Shown here piece by piece: positions 41,142 through 50,111 of a stretch of 64,000 nt of DNA. The DNA lies in assembly GCF_016741815.1 (NCBI RefSeq), contig NZ_JAERRJ010000006.1, forward strand, positions 1 through 64,000, in the 5' to 3' direction. Origin of the DNA: Nocardia acididurans. Its GTDB lineage: Bacteria > Actinomycetota > Actinomycetes > Mycobacteriales > Mycobacteriaceae. The notes below the pieces were generated by a model. It worked only from the letters and a program-made list of their open reading frames with translations, had not been told where the DNA came from and did no database searches. Made by a program: the position numbers and the translations under genes. Positions within the stretch are counted from its first letter, which is position 1; each line of letters begins with the position of its first letter.

Positions 41142-42560
41142 ATGATGCAGAGCGGGCTCATTGACGACTGGCGGCCGAAAGGCGGTCAGCTCACCATTAT
41201 TCGCCCCAGTGAGGTCTCCCGCGCGGCCGCCATCCGCGCGACAATCGACACCACGCCACCGTCCTTCCAACAGGACGCGTACCTGGAAATGGCGCGCACG
41301 GCCAAACTGACCGGGCAGCGCTTCGACCGGCTCATCCTGTGCGCCTTCACCCTCGCGGGCGTACCGGATATCGCGGCCCTGGTCCGCACCACCACCGCCA
41401 TCGTGCGCCGGCACGACTCCTTCCACAGCTGGTTCGAGATCGACGCCGAATACCGGGTCCAGCGCCGGGTGGTGGACGCCGCCGACATCCACCTCGTCTC
41501 CGACTCCTGGGGCGAGATCGACGGCCCCCTGGTGAGCCGGATCCTGCAGCACGTCACCCCCGGGCCGAGCAGCTGGGACTGCTTCACCTTCGCGGTCATC
41601 GACCACGACGGCTCGTTCACCGTGGTGGTCGCCGCCGACCACATCAACTGCGACGCCATCTCCGGCGCCATCATCAGCGGTGAGTTCGCGCAGCTGTACT
41701 ACGACCCGGCGGGCGCGGAACGGCTCGCGGGCATCCCGGTGGCCAGCTACCGCGAGCACTGCGGCCGCGAGCGGTCCCAGGCCGCTCGGCTCGGGACGGA
41801 CTCGGCGCAGATCGTGCAGTGGGCGGACCGCATCCGCGCCAATGGCGGCAGGTTGCCGAGTTTCCCCCTGCCACTGCGGGAATCGGATACGACCGAGGCT
41901 CCCACGGCGGCCTCCGACCGGCGCGTGCTGCTGTCCGGCGCGGCGGCCGACGGGTTCGAGGCGGCCTGCGCCGCCGCGGGCGTGCGACTGGTATCCGGCA
42001 TCTTCGCCGCGGCGGCCTTCGCCGAGTACGAATTGACCGGGCGGACAACGTATTTCAACCTCTCGCCGAAGAGCACCCGGGCCGATGACGCCGAACGCCG
42101 CTCGGTCGGCTGGTACGCCAGCCTGATTCCGATCGCCTTCGACTTCGACCCCGCCGCGGGTTTCGCCGCGGTCGCCCGGGATGCCGAGACGGCGTTCAAC
42201 GCCGGCAAGTGGCTCTCCGACGTGTCACTGCACCGGGTGGTCGAATTACTGGAATCCCAGCCGGGATTCGAGGTCCGGCGCGGCTGGGTGGCCCCCATGC
42301 TGTCCTACCTCGACATGCGCAAACTACCGGGCGCGGACCTGTTCGCCGCCATCGACTTCTCGTTCTTCGGCAGTCGCGGCACCTCCGAGGAGGTCTACAC
42401 CTGGGTGCAGCGCACGCACGAGAACATCTGGATGGCTTCCCTGTTCCCCGACACCGAGGTCGCGGCCAAATCCATGACGCGGTACGCCGACGTACTGACC
42501 GGAATCATGGAATCGATCGCGCGCTCCGGATCCGGAGTGCCCACCCGCGACGTCGCCTAG
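41142..42560 (+). CDS. Condensation-domain/PapA-like acyltransferase
   Basis: 472 residues. The chloramphenicol-acetyltransferase-like fold is indicated by VVVAADHINCDAIS, where the H-H-x-x-x-D motif reads D-H-x-x-x-D: the catalytic second histidine and the aspartate are kept, the first histidine is not. A later SVGWYASLIPIAFDF segment matches the family's latch region. Stand-alone members (PapA) esterify sugars or polyketides with acyl groups from carrier proteins or CoA. It lies 33 bp after the glucosyltransferase, so acylation of its product is the likely job. Confidence 0.8.
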   Translation: MMQSGLIDDWRPKGGQLTIIRPSEVSRAAAIRATIDTTPPSFQQDAYLEMARTAKLTGQRFDRLILCAFTLAGVPDIAALVRTTTAIVRRHDSFHSWFEIDAEYRVQRRVVDAADIHLVSDSWGEIDGPLVSRILQHVTPGPSSWDCFTFAVIDHDGSFTVVVAADHINCDAISGAIISGEFAQLYYDPAGAERLAGIPVASYREHCGRERSQAARLGTDSAQIVQWADRIRANGGRLPSFPLPLRESDTTEAPTAASDRRVLLSGAAADGFEAACAAAGVRLVSGIFAAAAFAEYELTGRTTYFNLSPKSTRADDAERRSVGWYASLIPIAFDFDPAAGFAAVARDAETAFNAGKWLSDVSLHRVVELLESQPGFEVRRGWVAPMLSYLDMRKLPGADLFAAIDFSFFGSRGTSEEVYTWVQRTHENIWMASLFPDTEVAAKSMTRYADVLTGIMESIARSGSGVPTRDVA

Positions 42561-42571
42561 CGGAGGCGGCC

Positions 42572-44266
42572 ATGAGCACAGTGGAAATTCGGCGGGAAAC
42601 CGCTGTCCCGGCGCAGGATTCACCGCAGGCCGACCGGCCTCGCAACGCCTCCGCCTGGGTGGCCCTGACCGCGATCTTCATCGCCGTCTTCATGCAGATG
42701 GTCGACGCCACCATCGTGACCGTCGCCGTCCCCGACATCGTCCGCGATCTCGGCGCGAGTTCCGCCGAATCCTCCCTGATGCTCACGGGATACACCGTGG
42801 CCCTGGCGTGCTCCCTGCTGCCGAGCGCGCGCCTGGGCATGCGGTGGGGGCGCGGCGGCTTCTTCACCGCCGCGCTCGGGCTGTTCGTGGTGGCGTCCGT
42901 GCTGTGCGGTCTCGCGCCGACCCCGCTCACGCTCATCGCGGCCCGCGTCCTGCAGGGCGCGGCCGCGGGAGCGGTGTCGGCGCAGCCCATCGCCATCATC
43001 ACGGCGCGCTTCGCGGATACCGCCCGGCGCAATCTGGCCTTCGCGCTCTACGGCGCGACGGCGGGCACGGCGGCCATGCTGGGACCGCTGGTCGGCGGAC
43101 TCCTGTTGGGCGCCAACCCATTAGGGCTGGGCTGGCGGTCCATCTTCCTGGTCAACCTGATTCCGGGCGTGATCGCGCTCGCGCTCGCCGTCCGGCATCT
43201 GCGCGGATCGGTGCCCCGCGAACTCTGCTCCCTCGACGTGGCGGGAGCGGTGCTGGCGGCGGCGGGTCTGTTCCTGTTGATCTACGGGCTTTCGGTCGGT
43301 CGCGAAAATGACTGGTCGCCAACGATTCTGGCCATGCTGGTCGCATCGGTCGCCGTGCTCGCGGTATTCGCGCTGCACGAGAAACGCTCGGCGGTGCGCA
43401 GCGGCTCACCGCTGGTGGATCCGGGCCTGTTCGCCTCCCGGCGGTTCCTCGGCTGGATCGTCGCCTGCCTGGTGGTCTACGGGGTGTTCGCCGCCTACCT
43501 GTTCACCATGTCCATCTCACTGCAATTCGGCCTGGGCTACACCGCATTGCGCACCGGCGTGACCACCCTGCCGTTCTCGGCCGGCGCGGTCGTGGGCGCA
43601 CTGTCCGCGCCCCGGCTGGCGGCCCGGCTCGGCGACCGCATGATCGGAATGGGTTTCGTCCTGTTCGCCATCCTGCTGCTGGGCTGGCTGGTCGCACTGG
43701 AACCCAGCCCCGCGAGCCTGTCCTGGCCGCTGCTGCTGATTCCTTTGGTACTGGGCGGATTCGGCGTCGGCGTGGCGGCGGCGCGACTCCAGATCGCCGT
43801 GGTGGCGGCGGTTCCGGAGCGTTCGGTGCATTCGGCCTCGGGGCTGGTGCCCGCCGCCCAGCAGATCGGCAACTCGCTGGGCGTCGCGCTCATCGGCATC
43901 CTGTTCTTCCACTCGGTGGCGGTGGCGGCCCCGGATGCCGTCGCCAACGAGCAGGCGGCGCTGAAACAGGGACTGTCGGCCACCACCCCGTTCGCGCCGA
44001 AGATCGCCGACGAGTTCGGGCGTTGCGCCACACTGCAATTGCAGTCCGCCACCCCCGAGCGCACCCCGCCCGGCTGTGATCATTCCGGGTCCGCGAGCGG
44101 GCAGGGGCAGACCGCGCTGCTCGAACAGGTGACCGCGACGGTCGCCGACTCCGCGCAGACGGTGGCCGGAACGGTCTTCGTCTCGGCCTTCCGCACCACC
44201 GCGGTGGTACTGCTCGCGCTGGTCGCGGTGGCGGGCGCGCCGTTTGTCCTGCGGCGGCGGCGATGA
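42572..44266 (+). CDS. MFS exporter, 14-helix DHA2 type
   Basis: 564 residues from ATG 42572, with GGAGG upstream and 11 bp after the acyltransferase. Fourteen helices are suggested by the hydrophobic pattern, starting AWVALTAIFIAVFMQMVDATIVTVAVPDI cut at motif D1. The loop before the last helix is long and carries two cysteines (RCATLQL and PPGCDHS). DHA2 transporters export drugs and lipids using the proton gradient. The likely cargo is the acylated glucoside made by the two preceding genes. Confidence 0.9.
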   Translation: MSTVEIRRETAVPAQDSPQADRPRNASAWVALTAIFIAVFMQMVDATIVTVAVPDIVRDLGASSAESSLMLTGYTVALACSLLPSARLGMRWGRGGFFTAALGLFVVASVLCGLAPTPLTLIAARVLQGAAAGAVSAQPIAIITARFADTARRNLAFALYGATAGTAAMLGPLVGGLLLGANPLGLGWRSIFLVNLIPGVIALALAVRHLRGSVPRELCSLDVAGAVLAAAGLFLLIYGLSVGRENDWSPTILAMLVASVAVLAVFALHEKRSAVRSGSPLVDPGLFASRRFLGWIVACLVVYGVFAAYLFTMSISLQFGLGYTALRTGVTTLPFSAGAVVGALSAPRLAARLGDRMIGMGFVLFAILLLGWLVALEPSPASLSWPLLLIPLVLGGFGVGVAAARLQIAVVAAVPERSVHSASGLVPAAQQIGNSLGVALIGILFFHSVAVAAPDAVANEQAALKQGLSATTPFAPKIADEFGRCATLQLQSATPERTPPGCDHSGSASGQGQTALLEQVTATVADSAQTVAGTVFVSAFRTTAVVLLALVAVAGAPFVLRRRR

Positions 44267-44306
44267 GCGACCGGACCGATCGGCTGCCCGGGGCCTGCCA
44301 CCCCGG

Positions 44307-44915
44307 TCAGCCGCCGGTCAGGAATTCGACGGTGGCCTCGAACGCGGCGTCCACCCGCTCGCGATCGCCGGTGGTGATCAGGTCCAATTGCAGGCCGCGC
44401 ACCTGAGCGAGAACGAAAGTGGCGGTGCGGGAGCGGGTTTCGACCGGCCACTGGTACCGGTCGAGCTCCCGCTCGATCACCGTGAGCCAATCGGTGACCA
44501 ACCGGGAGGCCGGGTGATCGGGGGTGCGCGCGGCGGCCGCCACCAGTTCGAACAGCACCAGGAACTGGCGCTGTTCGCGCGGCCGGCTCAGATGCCGCCA
44601 GGCGGCGCGCAGCACGTCGGCCGCCGAGCCGACGGTGCGGATCTCCTCGGCGAGCAGCCGCTCCTCGAAGTCCTCGCGGATATGTTCCAGGACCTCGATG
44701 ATCAGCGCGTCCTTGGTGGCGAAATGCCGGATGAGGGTGGCGTGACTGACCCCGAGGGCGCGGGCGACCGGGCGCAGCGAGAGGTCGCTCACGCCGTTGT
44801 CCAGCACGTATTCGGTGGCGGCTGCCAATAGCTCGGGGCGGCGATGCTGGAAGCGCAGCGTGCGGCCGTCGATCTTCTTCGCGCTCGTCGGGGGCGGCTC
44901 AACCGGTGCGGGCAT
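44307..44915 (-). CDS. TetR-family regulator of the amidase gene
   Basis: 202 residues from ATG 44915. The HTH spans about residues 25-70 (RPELLAAATEYVLDNGVSDL; RPVARALGVSHATLIRHFAT). The ligand domain has no assigned family. It is divergent from the amidase gene, and the 62-bp gap contains a perfect 14-bp palindrome. Confidence 0.92.
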   Translation of the reverse strand: MPAPVEPPPTSAKKIDGRTLRFQHRRPELLAAATEYVLDNGVSDLSLRPVARALGVSHATLIRHFATKDALIIEVLEHIREDFEERLLAEEIRTVGSAADVLRAAWRHLSRPREQRQFLVLFELVAAAARTPDHPASRLVTDWLTVIERELDRYQWPVETRSRTATFVLAQVRGLQLDLITTGDRERVDAAFEATVEFLTGG

Positions 44916-44937
44916 AGGCGAAATTTTAGCGTTCCAA

Positions 44938-44951
44938 GTGGTTACGTAACC
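44938..44951. promoter_or_regulatory. TetR operator palindrome
   Basis: TGGTTACGTAACCA is a perfect 14-bp palindrome midway between the divergent TetR and amidase genes. TATTAT at about 44964-44969 may be the amidase -10. Confidence 0.6.
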
Positions 44952-44977
44952 AATCGGTACGGCTATTATCCGAGACC

Positions 44978-46456
44978 ATGAAGTACGACGAATATCGCGG
45001 GTTCGACGCGCTCGGATTGGCGGAACTGGTCGAGCGCGGGGACGTGCACCCCACCGAACTGCTGCGCGTCGCACTGGAACGGTGTGCCGAGGTCGACCCG
45101 GAAATCAATGCGATCAGCCTGCTCATGGAACTGAACGGCAAGGAACTGGCCGGTCGCGCGGATATCCGCGGCCCGTTCGCGGGCGTGCCGTTCCTGATCA
45201 AGGACCTGGCGCAGGACTATGCCGGCTACCCGACCTCCGGCGGCACCGGGCCACTGCGCGGCGTGCGGGCCACCCGCAACAGCCTGAACGTGCAGCGCTG
45301 GCTCGACGCCGGACTCGTGATCTTCGGCAAGACCACCACCCCCGAATTCGGCGCGAAGGCGATCACCGAGACCCGAACCTTCGGCGCGACCCGCAATCCG
45401 TGGGACACCACCCGCACCCCCGGCGGCTCCTCGGGCGGATCGGCGGCCGCGGTCGCCGCGGGCATCGTGCCCATGGCCGGAGCCAGCGACGGCGGCGGAT
45501 CCATTCGAATTCCGGCCGCGCACACCGGATTGTTCGGCCTCAAGGCCGGGCGCGGACTCATCTCCAGCGGACCCGAATTCGGCGATTCGCTCTTCGGCGC
45601 GGTCACCGAGGGCGTGCTGTCGCGCAGCGTGCGCGATACGGCGGCCATGCTCGACCTGCTCAGCGTGCCGGATCCCGGTGCGCCCTATGCGGTTTCCCGC
45701 CCGGACCAGCCCTTCCGCACGGCGGTCGGCACACCTCCGCGCCGACTACGGATCGGGTTCAGCCACGAATCTCCGCTGGGCACCAAGGTGCACGGTGAAG
45801 CGGTGCGCGCGGTCGAAGACGCCGCCCGGCTGCTGGAGGAACTGGGCCACACCGTCGAACCCGCCGCGCCGGTATTCGACGGCAAACAGATGGCCTTCGA
45901 TTTCATGACGGTCTGGACCGCCAACGCCGCCGCCGTCCTGTCCCGCGCCTGCGCGGTGAGCGGTTCGCAGCCAACGGATTTCGATATCGACACCCAGGTG
46001 CTGGCGGCCGTCGGCCGGGCCGTCGCGGCCCCCGAGCTGATGGCGGCCCACGCCCGCTGGAACGGATACACCCGCGCGCTGAGCGACTTCCACGGCCGCT
46101 ACGACCTGTTCCTCACCCCGGGCCTGGCCGAACCGCCGCTGCGCATCGGGCAGCACCGCACCCCCGCGCTCGCCGACACCCTGCTGCCGCCACTGCTGCG
46201 GCTCGGCGTGGGAAAGGTGGTGTCCCGCACCGACTTCTACCGTGACCTGGTCACCGCCAACCTCTCGGCGGTGCCGTTCACCCAGCTCGCCAATATCACC
46301 GGCCGCCCGGCCATGAGCGTGCCCACCTACTGGACCCCCGCGGGCCTCCCGCTCGGCGTGCAGTTCGTCGGCCCCTCCGGCAGCGAATACCTGCTGCTCC
46401 AGTTGGCCGCCGAAATCGAAACCGCCCGACCCTGGTTCGACCGCCACCCGGCGTAA
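44978..46456 (+). CDS. Amidase signature family hydrolase
   Basis: 492 residues. The Ser-Ser-Lys triad is visible: Lys in PFLIKDLAQD (about residue 75), the cis-Ser in TPGGSSGGSAAAVAAG, and the nucleophile Ser in GASDGGGSIRIP. These enzymes cleave amides, including nitrile-derived amides, aryl acylamides and lactams; the substrate here is unknown. Expression is probably set by the divergent TetR protein. A strong stem-loop follows. Confidence 0.93.
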   Translation: MKYDEYRGFDALGLAELVERGDVHPTELLRVALERCAEVDPEINAISLLMELNGKELAGRADIRGPFAGVPFLIKDLAQDYAGYPTSGGTGPLRGVRATRNSLNVQRWLDAGLVIFGKTTTPEFGAKAITETRTFGATRNPWDTTRTPGGSSGGSAAAVAAGIVPMAGASDGGGSIRIPAAHTGLFGLKAGRGLISSGPEFGDSLFGAVTEGVLSRSVRDTAAMLDLLSVPDPGAPYAVSRPDQPFRTAVGTPPRRLRIGFSHESPLGTKVHGEAVRAVEDAARLLEELGHTVEPAAPVFDGKQMAFDFMTVWTANAAAVLSRACAVSGSQPTDFDIDTQVLAAVGRAVAAPELMAAHARWNGYTRALSDFHGRYDLFLTPGLAEPPLRIGQHRTPALADTLLPPLLRLGVGKVVSRTDFYRDLVTANLSAVPFTQLANITGRPAMSVPTYWTPAGLPLGVQFVGPSGSEYLLLQLAAEIETARPWFDRHPA

Positions 46457-46470
46457 CGGATCCCGACAGC

Positions 46471-46507
46471 GCACAGCCCCCGAACCCATCGGATTCGGGG
46501 GCTGTGC
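46471..46507. terminator. Bidirectional stem-loop terminator
   Basis: A perfect 14-bp stem (46471-46484 with 46494-46507) and 9-nt loop lie between the convergent amidase and MFS genes. Confidence 0.8.
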
Positions 46508-46521
46508 GGTTCAGTTGTGGA

Positions 46522-48096
46522 TCAATCCTTGGTCAGCTGCGGCTTCAGCTCGGCTTCCAGCTCGATGGCCTCGGCATCCAGATCGGAGACCTCGGCGGCA
46601 TCCGGCGCGGGAACCTCACCGCCGTGTCCGTGCCCATGACCCTCGGGCGATTCCGACCGGCTCGGCAGCAGCACCGCCATGACGATCACGATGATCGACA
46701 GCACCGCCGACACCCCGAACGCCACCTTCATACCGGAGAGCATGGCCGCGTCCGGCGCGGTGCCCTCCTTGATCAGATCGGTGCTGCGGGCCGACATGAT
46801 GGTGACCACCAGCGCGGTGCCGAAGGCCGCCGCCACCTGCTGCAGCGTGCCCAGCATGGACGAACCGTGCGAGTACAGGTGCATCGGCAGCGCGCCCAGG
46901 CCCAGGGTGAACACCGGGGTGAAGGCCGCGGCCAGCGACAGCATCAGCAGCACGTGCATGGCCAGCAGCTGCCAGTACGGCATATCCGCCGAGATGAAGG
47001 TGAACCCGGCCAGCGCCACGGTGATGCCGATGGAAGCCGGGATCACCAGCACCCGCCCGCCGAAGCGGTCGAAGATCTTGCCGACGGTCGGGCCGAGCAG
47101 ACCCATGGCCAGACCGCCCGGCATGACCAGCAGACCGGTCTGCAGCGGGGTCAGGTGCCGCAGGTTCTGCAGGTACAGCGGCAGCAGGATCATCGAGCCC
47201 ATCATGGCCAGGAAGGCCAGCGACATGAGCACCAGCGCCTTGGTGTAGGTGCCCGCCAGCAGCACGCGCAGGTCCAGCAGCGGAGTTCCGGTGCGCTGCA
47301 ACGAGATCTGCCGGAAGGCGAAGGCCGCGATGAGCGCCGCGCCCGCCGCCACGATGAGCGCCGGGGTGGTCCAGTTGCCGGTCTCGAAGTGGCTCAGGCC
47401 GTACACCAGGGAGCCGAAGCCGAGCGCCGCGAGCACCACGCTGAGCCAGTCGATGGCCCCGGACTGCGGTTCGCCCACGTTCTCCAGCTTGCGCAGCCCG
47501 AACCAGGTGACCGCACCGGCGATCGGCAGCACCAGCACGAACAGCCAGCGCCACGCGGCGATGTGATCCTCGAAGCCCTTACCGGCGTCGAGCACCAGAC
47601 CGGAGATGACCGGGCCCATGGCGGGCGCGACCGAGATGGCGAGCGTGACATTGCCCATCACGCGACCGCGATCCTGTTCGGCCACCACCGTCATCAGGGT
47701 GGTCATCAGCAGCGGCATCATGACCGCGGTGCCGCCCGCCTGAACGACACGGCCCACCAGCAGGATGGCGAAGTTCGGCGCGACCGCGGCGAGCGCGGTA
47801 CCGGCGAGGAACACCAGCATGGCGATGGCGTAGGCCCGGCGGGTGGAGACCCGCTGCAGGAACCATCCGGTCACCGGGATGACGGCCGCCATGGTGAGCA
47901 TGAATGCGGTAGAAACCCATTGGGCCGAGCGTTCGGTGATCCCGAGGTCATGGATCAGCGTCGGAATCGCGTTGATCATGATGGTCTCGTTGAGGATCAC
48001 CACGAAGGTCGCGAGCACCAATAGGCGGATAACGGTCGGCGTCCGCCCACCGCCCGGTATCGCACCGGTTGTCTGAGTGGATGTGTCGGCGAGCAC
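46522..48096 (-). CDS. MFS drug exporter, DHA2 type (LmrB-like)
   Basis: 524 residues from GTG 48096. The first helix and loop ATFVVILNETIMINAIPTL are typical of LmrB-type 14-helix exporters, as are GWFLQRVSTRRAY (motif A) and LVGRVVQAGGTAVMMPL. After the last helix a cytosolic tail rich in His/Gly (EGHGHGHGG) and acidic residues adds about 45 residues. Expected role: proton-driven export of a drug or lipid. An LmrA/YxaF-like TetR gene lies 277 bp upstream. Confidence 0.9.
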   Translation of the reverse strand: MLADTSTQTTGAIPGGGRTPTVIRLLVLATFVVILNETIMINAIPTLIHDLGITERSAQWVSTAFMLTMAAVIPVTGWFLQRVSTRRAYAIAMLVFLAGTALAAVAPNFAILLVGRVVQAGGTAVMMPLLMTTLMTVVAEQDRGRVMGNVTLAISVAPAMGPVISGLVLDAGKGFEDHIAAWRWLFVLVLPIAGAVTWFGLRKLENVGEPQSGAIDWLSVVLAALGFGSLVYGLSHFETGNWTTPALIVAAGAALIAAFAFRQISLQRTGTPLLDLRVLLAGTYTKALVLMSLAFLAMMGSMILLPLYLQNLRHLTPLQTGLLVMPGGLAMGLLGPTVGKIFDRFGGRVLVIPASIGITVALAGFTFISADMPYWQLLAMHVLLMLSLAAAFTPVFTLGLGALPMHLYSHGSSMLGTLQQVAAAFGTALVVTIMSARSTDLIKEGTAPDAAMLSGMKVAFGVSAVLSIIVIVMAVLLPSRSESPEGHGHGHGGEVPAPDAAEVSDLDAEAIELEAELKPQLTKD

Positions 48097-48373
48097 CGAG
48101 TACCTCCGAAGCGTTCGTGAACAGGTCTACGTGTGTCCCGATGGCGAGCGCCTCTGATCGCAACCCCGTCGCCACACACAAGAACAGACGGGAATATTTC
48201 GCTCAACTAATCGGTCGCGCGTCAGTATTCCGGTCACCACCGACACGAATCACTCGATTTTCGGCGCGCGCAACAGTTATGCGCAACCGGATTTCCCTGC
48301 TCACCAGCAGTTCTCACCCGGTTCCCGGCGAGCGCGTGAGCCTGGTCACGTCAGCGGCGCACCTCGGCGCGGG
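48097..48373. other. Upstream region of the MFS exporter
   Basis: 277 bp without a gene. It holds the exporter promoter and the 3' side of the TetR gene. The twin operator sequence ACCGATCGGT found at 49004 and 49038 is not repeated here. Confidence 0.4.
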
Positions 48374-48955
48374 TCACCGTTGCCGCAGCTGATGGCGCAG
48401 CAGGATGGCCAGCTGCGAGCGGGCGTCGTCGAAGGGATGGCTGGACTTGAGCGCGCGGCTCTGCACGATCGCGCCCTCGATGACCGACAGGATCAGCCCG
48501 GACAGCGCGCGGGCGGTGGTGCGGTCGAGGTCGATGGCGACCAGGCCGTCCGCGAGGCGCGCGGTCCACTCCGCGAAGGCCTGCCCGGCGGTGGACTGCA
48601 GCGTGGGATCGAGCTCGTCCAGGGCGGCGGCCATCATGAAGGAGCCGGCGCGGTACTCACTGGATTCGAGTTGCACCCGCCAGAAGGCGAGCAGTTCGTC
48701 GAGCCAGTCCTCCACGGTCGCGGCGGTGGCGAGGGCGTCGGCCATCCGGCTGATATGCGAATACACCAGCCGGGACACGATTTTCGCCGCGGTCTCCACC
48801 AGTTCGCCCTTGCCGGACGGGAAGTGCTGATAGAGCGAGTTGCGGGAGGCGTTGCTGCGCTTGAGCAGTTCGCTCAGCCCGGCGGCGTGCACGCCGTGCT
48901 CCTGCACCGTGGCGATGGTGCTCGCGATCAATCGGGCGCGGGGTCCCGCCGCCAT
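48374..48955 (-). CDS. TetR-family regulator, LmrA/YxaF-like
   Basis: 193 residues from ATG 48955, with GGAGGAG upstream. HTH: ARLIASTIATVQEHGVHAAG and SNASRNSLYQHFPSGKGELV, the latter typical of LmrA/YxaF-type repressors. It is divergent from a fabH gene, and two copies of a palindrome lie in the gap. In the LmrA-LmrB system such a repressor also controls the exporter, here the neighbour downstream on the same strand. Confidence 0.92.
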   Translation of the reverse strand: MAAGPRARLIASTIATVQEHGVHAAGLSELLKRSNASRNSLYQHFPSGKGELVETAAKIVSRLVYSHISRMADALATAATVEDWLDELLAFWRVQLESSEYRAGSFMMAAALDELDPTLQSTAGQAFAEWTARLADGLVAIDLDRTTARALSGLILSVIEGAIVQSRALKSSHPFDDARSQLAILLRHQLRQR

Positions 48956-49000
48956 GGAACTCCTCCAACCGTTGCGTGAACACTTTTTCCGGCCCTTGTG

Positions 49001-49050
49001 TGAACCGATCGGTCCATGTTAGACGTATTCTATGTGGACCGATCGGTTCA
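49001..49050. promoter_or_regulatory. Twin TetR operators between tetR and fabH
   Basis: ACCGATCGGT occurs at 49004-49013 and 49038-49047. The extended sites TGAACCGATCGGTCCA and TGGACCGATCGGTTCA are inverted copies of each other, 34 bp apart. Confidence 0.8.
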
Positions 49051-49070
49051 TGTGTGTGGAGAGGATCGTC

Positions 49071-50111
49071 GTGCCTGCTCAGATTGCTACCGCAGCGCCC
49101 GTTGCCCATGCCGCCCTGCTCGGGCTGGGCGTCTACCGGCCCCGACGGGTGGTGCCCAATGCCGAGATCATCGACAAGATCGACTCGTCGGACGAGTGGA
49201 TCCGCACGCGATCCGGCATCGCCGCGCGCGGCTGGGCCGACAAGGACGAGACCATCGTCGGCATGAGCGTCGCCGCGTCGAAGGACGCGCTCGCCGCCGC
49301 GGGCATCACCGCCGCGCAGATCGACGCCGTCGTGCTGGCCACCTCCTCGCAGATGGTGCTCGGGCCCTCCGCGGGCGCTGTCGTAGCCACCGAACTCGGT
49401 ATGCACGACACCGCCGCCTTCGATGTCTCGGCCGGCTGCGCGGGCTTCTGCTACGCCCTCGGCAACGCCGCCGGTCTGGTGCGCGCGGGACAGGCGCGCT
49501 ATGTCCTGGTCATCGGAGTGGAGCGGCTCTCGGATCTGCTCGACACCGCCGACCGCACCTGCGCGTTCATCTTCGCCGACGGCGCGGGTGCGGTCGTGGT
49601 GGGACCGGGCGAGACCGAGGGCGTCGGCCCGGTGGCCTGGGGCTCGGACGGCAGCCAGACCGATGCCATCAAGCAGGACAAGGACTTTCAGCAGTACTTC
49701 GCCGAGGTCGCCGCAGCCGAGGCATCTGGCGGCACCACCGTGCGGCCCTACATCCGGATGAACGGCACCGCCGTATTCCGCTGGGCCGTCACCTTTTTGG
49801 AGAAGGCCTGCCGCGACGCCCTGGACAAGGCCGGGATCACGGCCGAGGATCTGGACGCGTTCGTGCCGCACCAGGCCAACATTCGCATCACCGACGCGCT
49901 GGTCCGCACTCTCGGCATCCCGGAAACCGTTGCGGTGGCACGGGATATCGTCGAAACCGGCAATACGAGCGCGGCGTCCATCCCCATGGCCATGGAACAG
50001 CTGCTGCGCTCCGGCGAATCCAAGCCCGGCGACACGGCCCTGCTGCTCGGTTTCGGCGCGGGCCTGGCCTACGCCGGTCAGGTCGTGCGGTTGCCCGCCC
50101 TGTCGAGCTGA
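49071..50111 (+). CDS. fabH: Beta-ketoacyl-ACP synthase III
   Basis: 346 residues. GTG 49071 follows GGAGAGGA; the ATG at 49032 would start inside the second operator. Triad: C123 in VSAGCAGF, H267 in VPHQANIRI, N298 in ETGNTSAAS, all canonical. It starts fatty acid or polyketide chains by condensing acyl-CoA with malonyl-ACP. Being controlled by its own TetR protein and sitting outside a fatty acid synthase operon suggests a special starter unit or inducible supply. Its end overlaps the convergent TetR gene by 34 bp. Confidence 0.93.
   Translation: MPAQIATAAPVAHAALLGLGVYRPRRVVPNAEIIDKIDSSDEWIRTRSGIAARGWADKDETIVGMSVAASKDALAAAGITAAQIDAVVLATSSQMVLGPSAGAVVATELGMHDTAAFDVSAGCAGFCYALGNAAGLVRAGQARYVLVIGVERLSDLLDTADRTCAFIFADGAGAVVVGPGETEGVGPVAWGSDGSQTDAIKQDKDFQQYFAEVAAAEASGGTTVRPYIRMNGTAVFRWAVTFLEKACRDALDKAGITAEDLDAFVPHQANIRITDALVRTLGIPETVAVARDIVETGNTSAASIPMAMEQLLRSGESKPGDTALLLGFGAGLAYAGQVVRLPALSS

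Noticed and set aside
46504..48024. 506-aa plus-strand frame rich in His, Gln and Arg
   Set aside because: Antisense of the MFS exporter; the low-complexity composition is what reversed hydrophobic codons give.
49032..49070. Earlier ATG start for fabH
   Set aside because: It overlaps the second TetR operator, and GGAGAGGA stands before GTG 49071.
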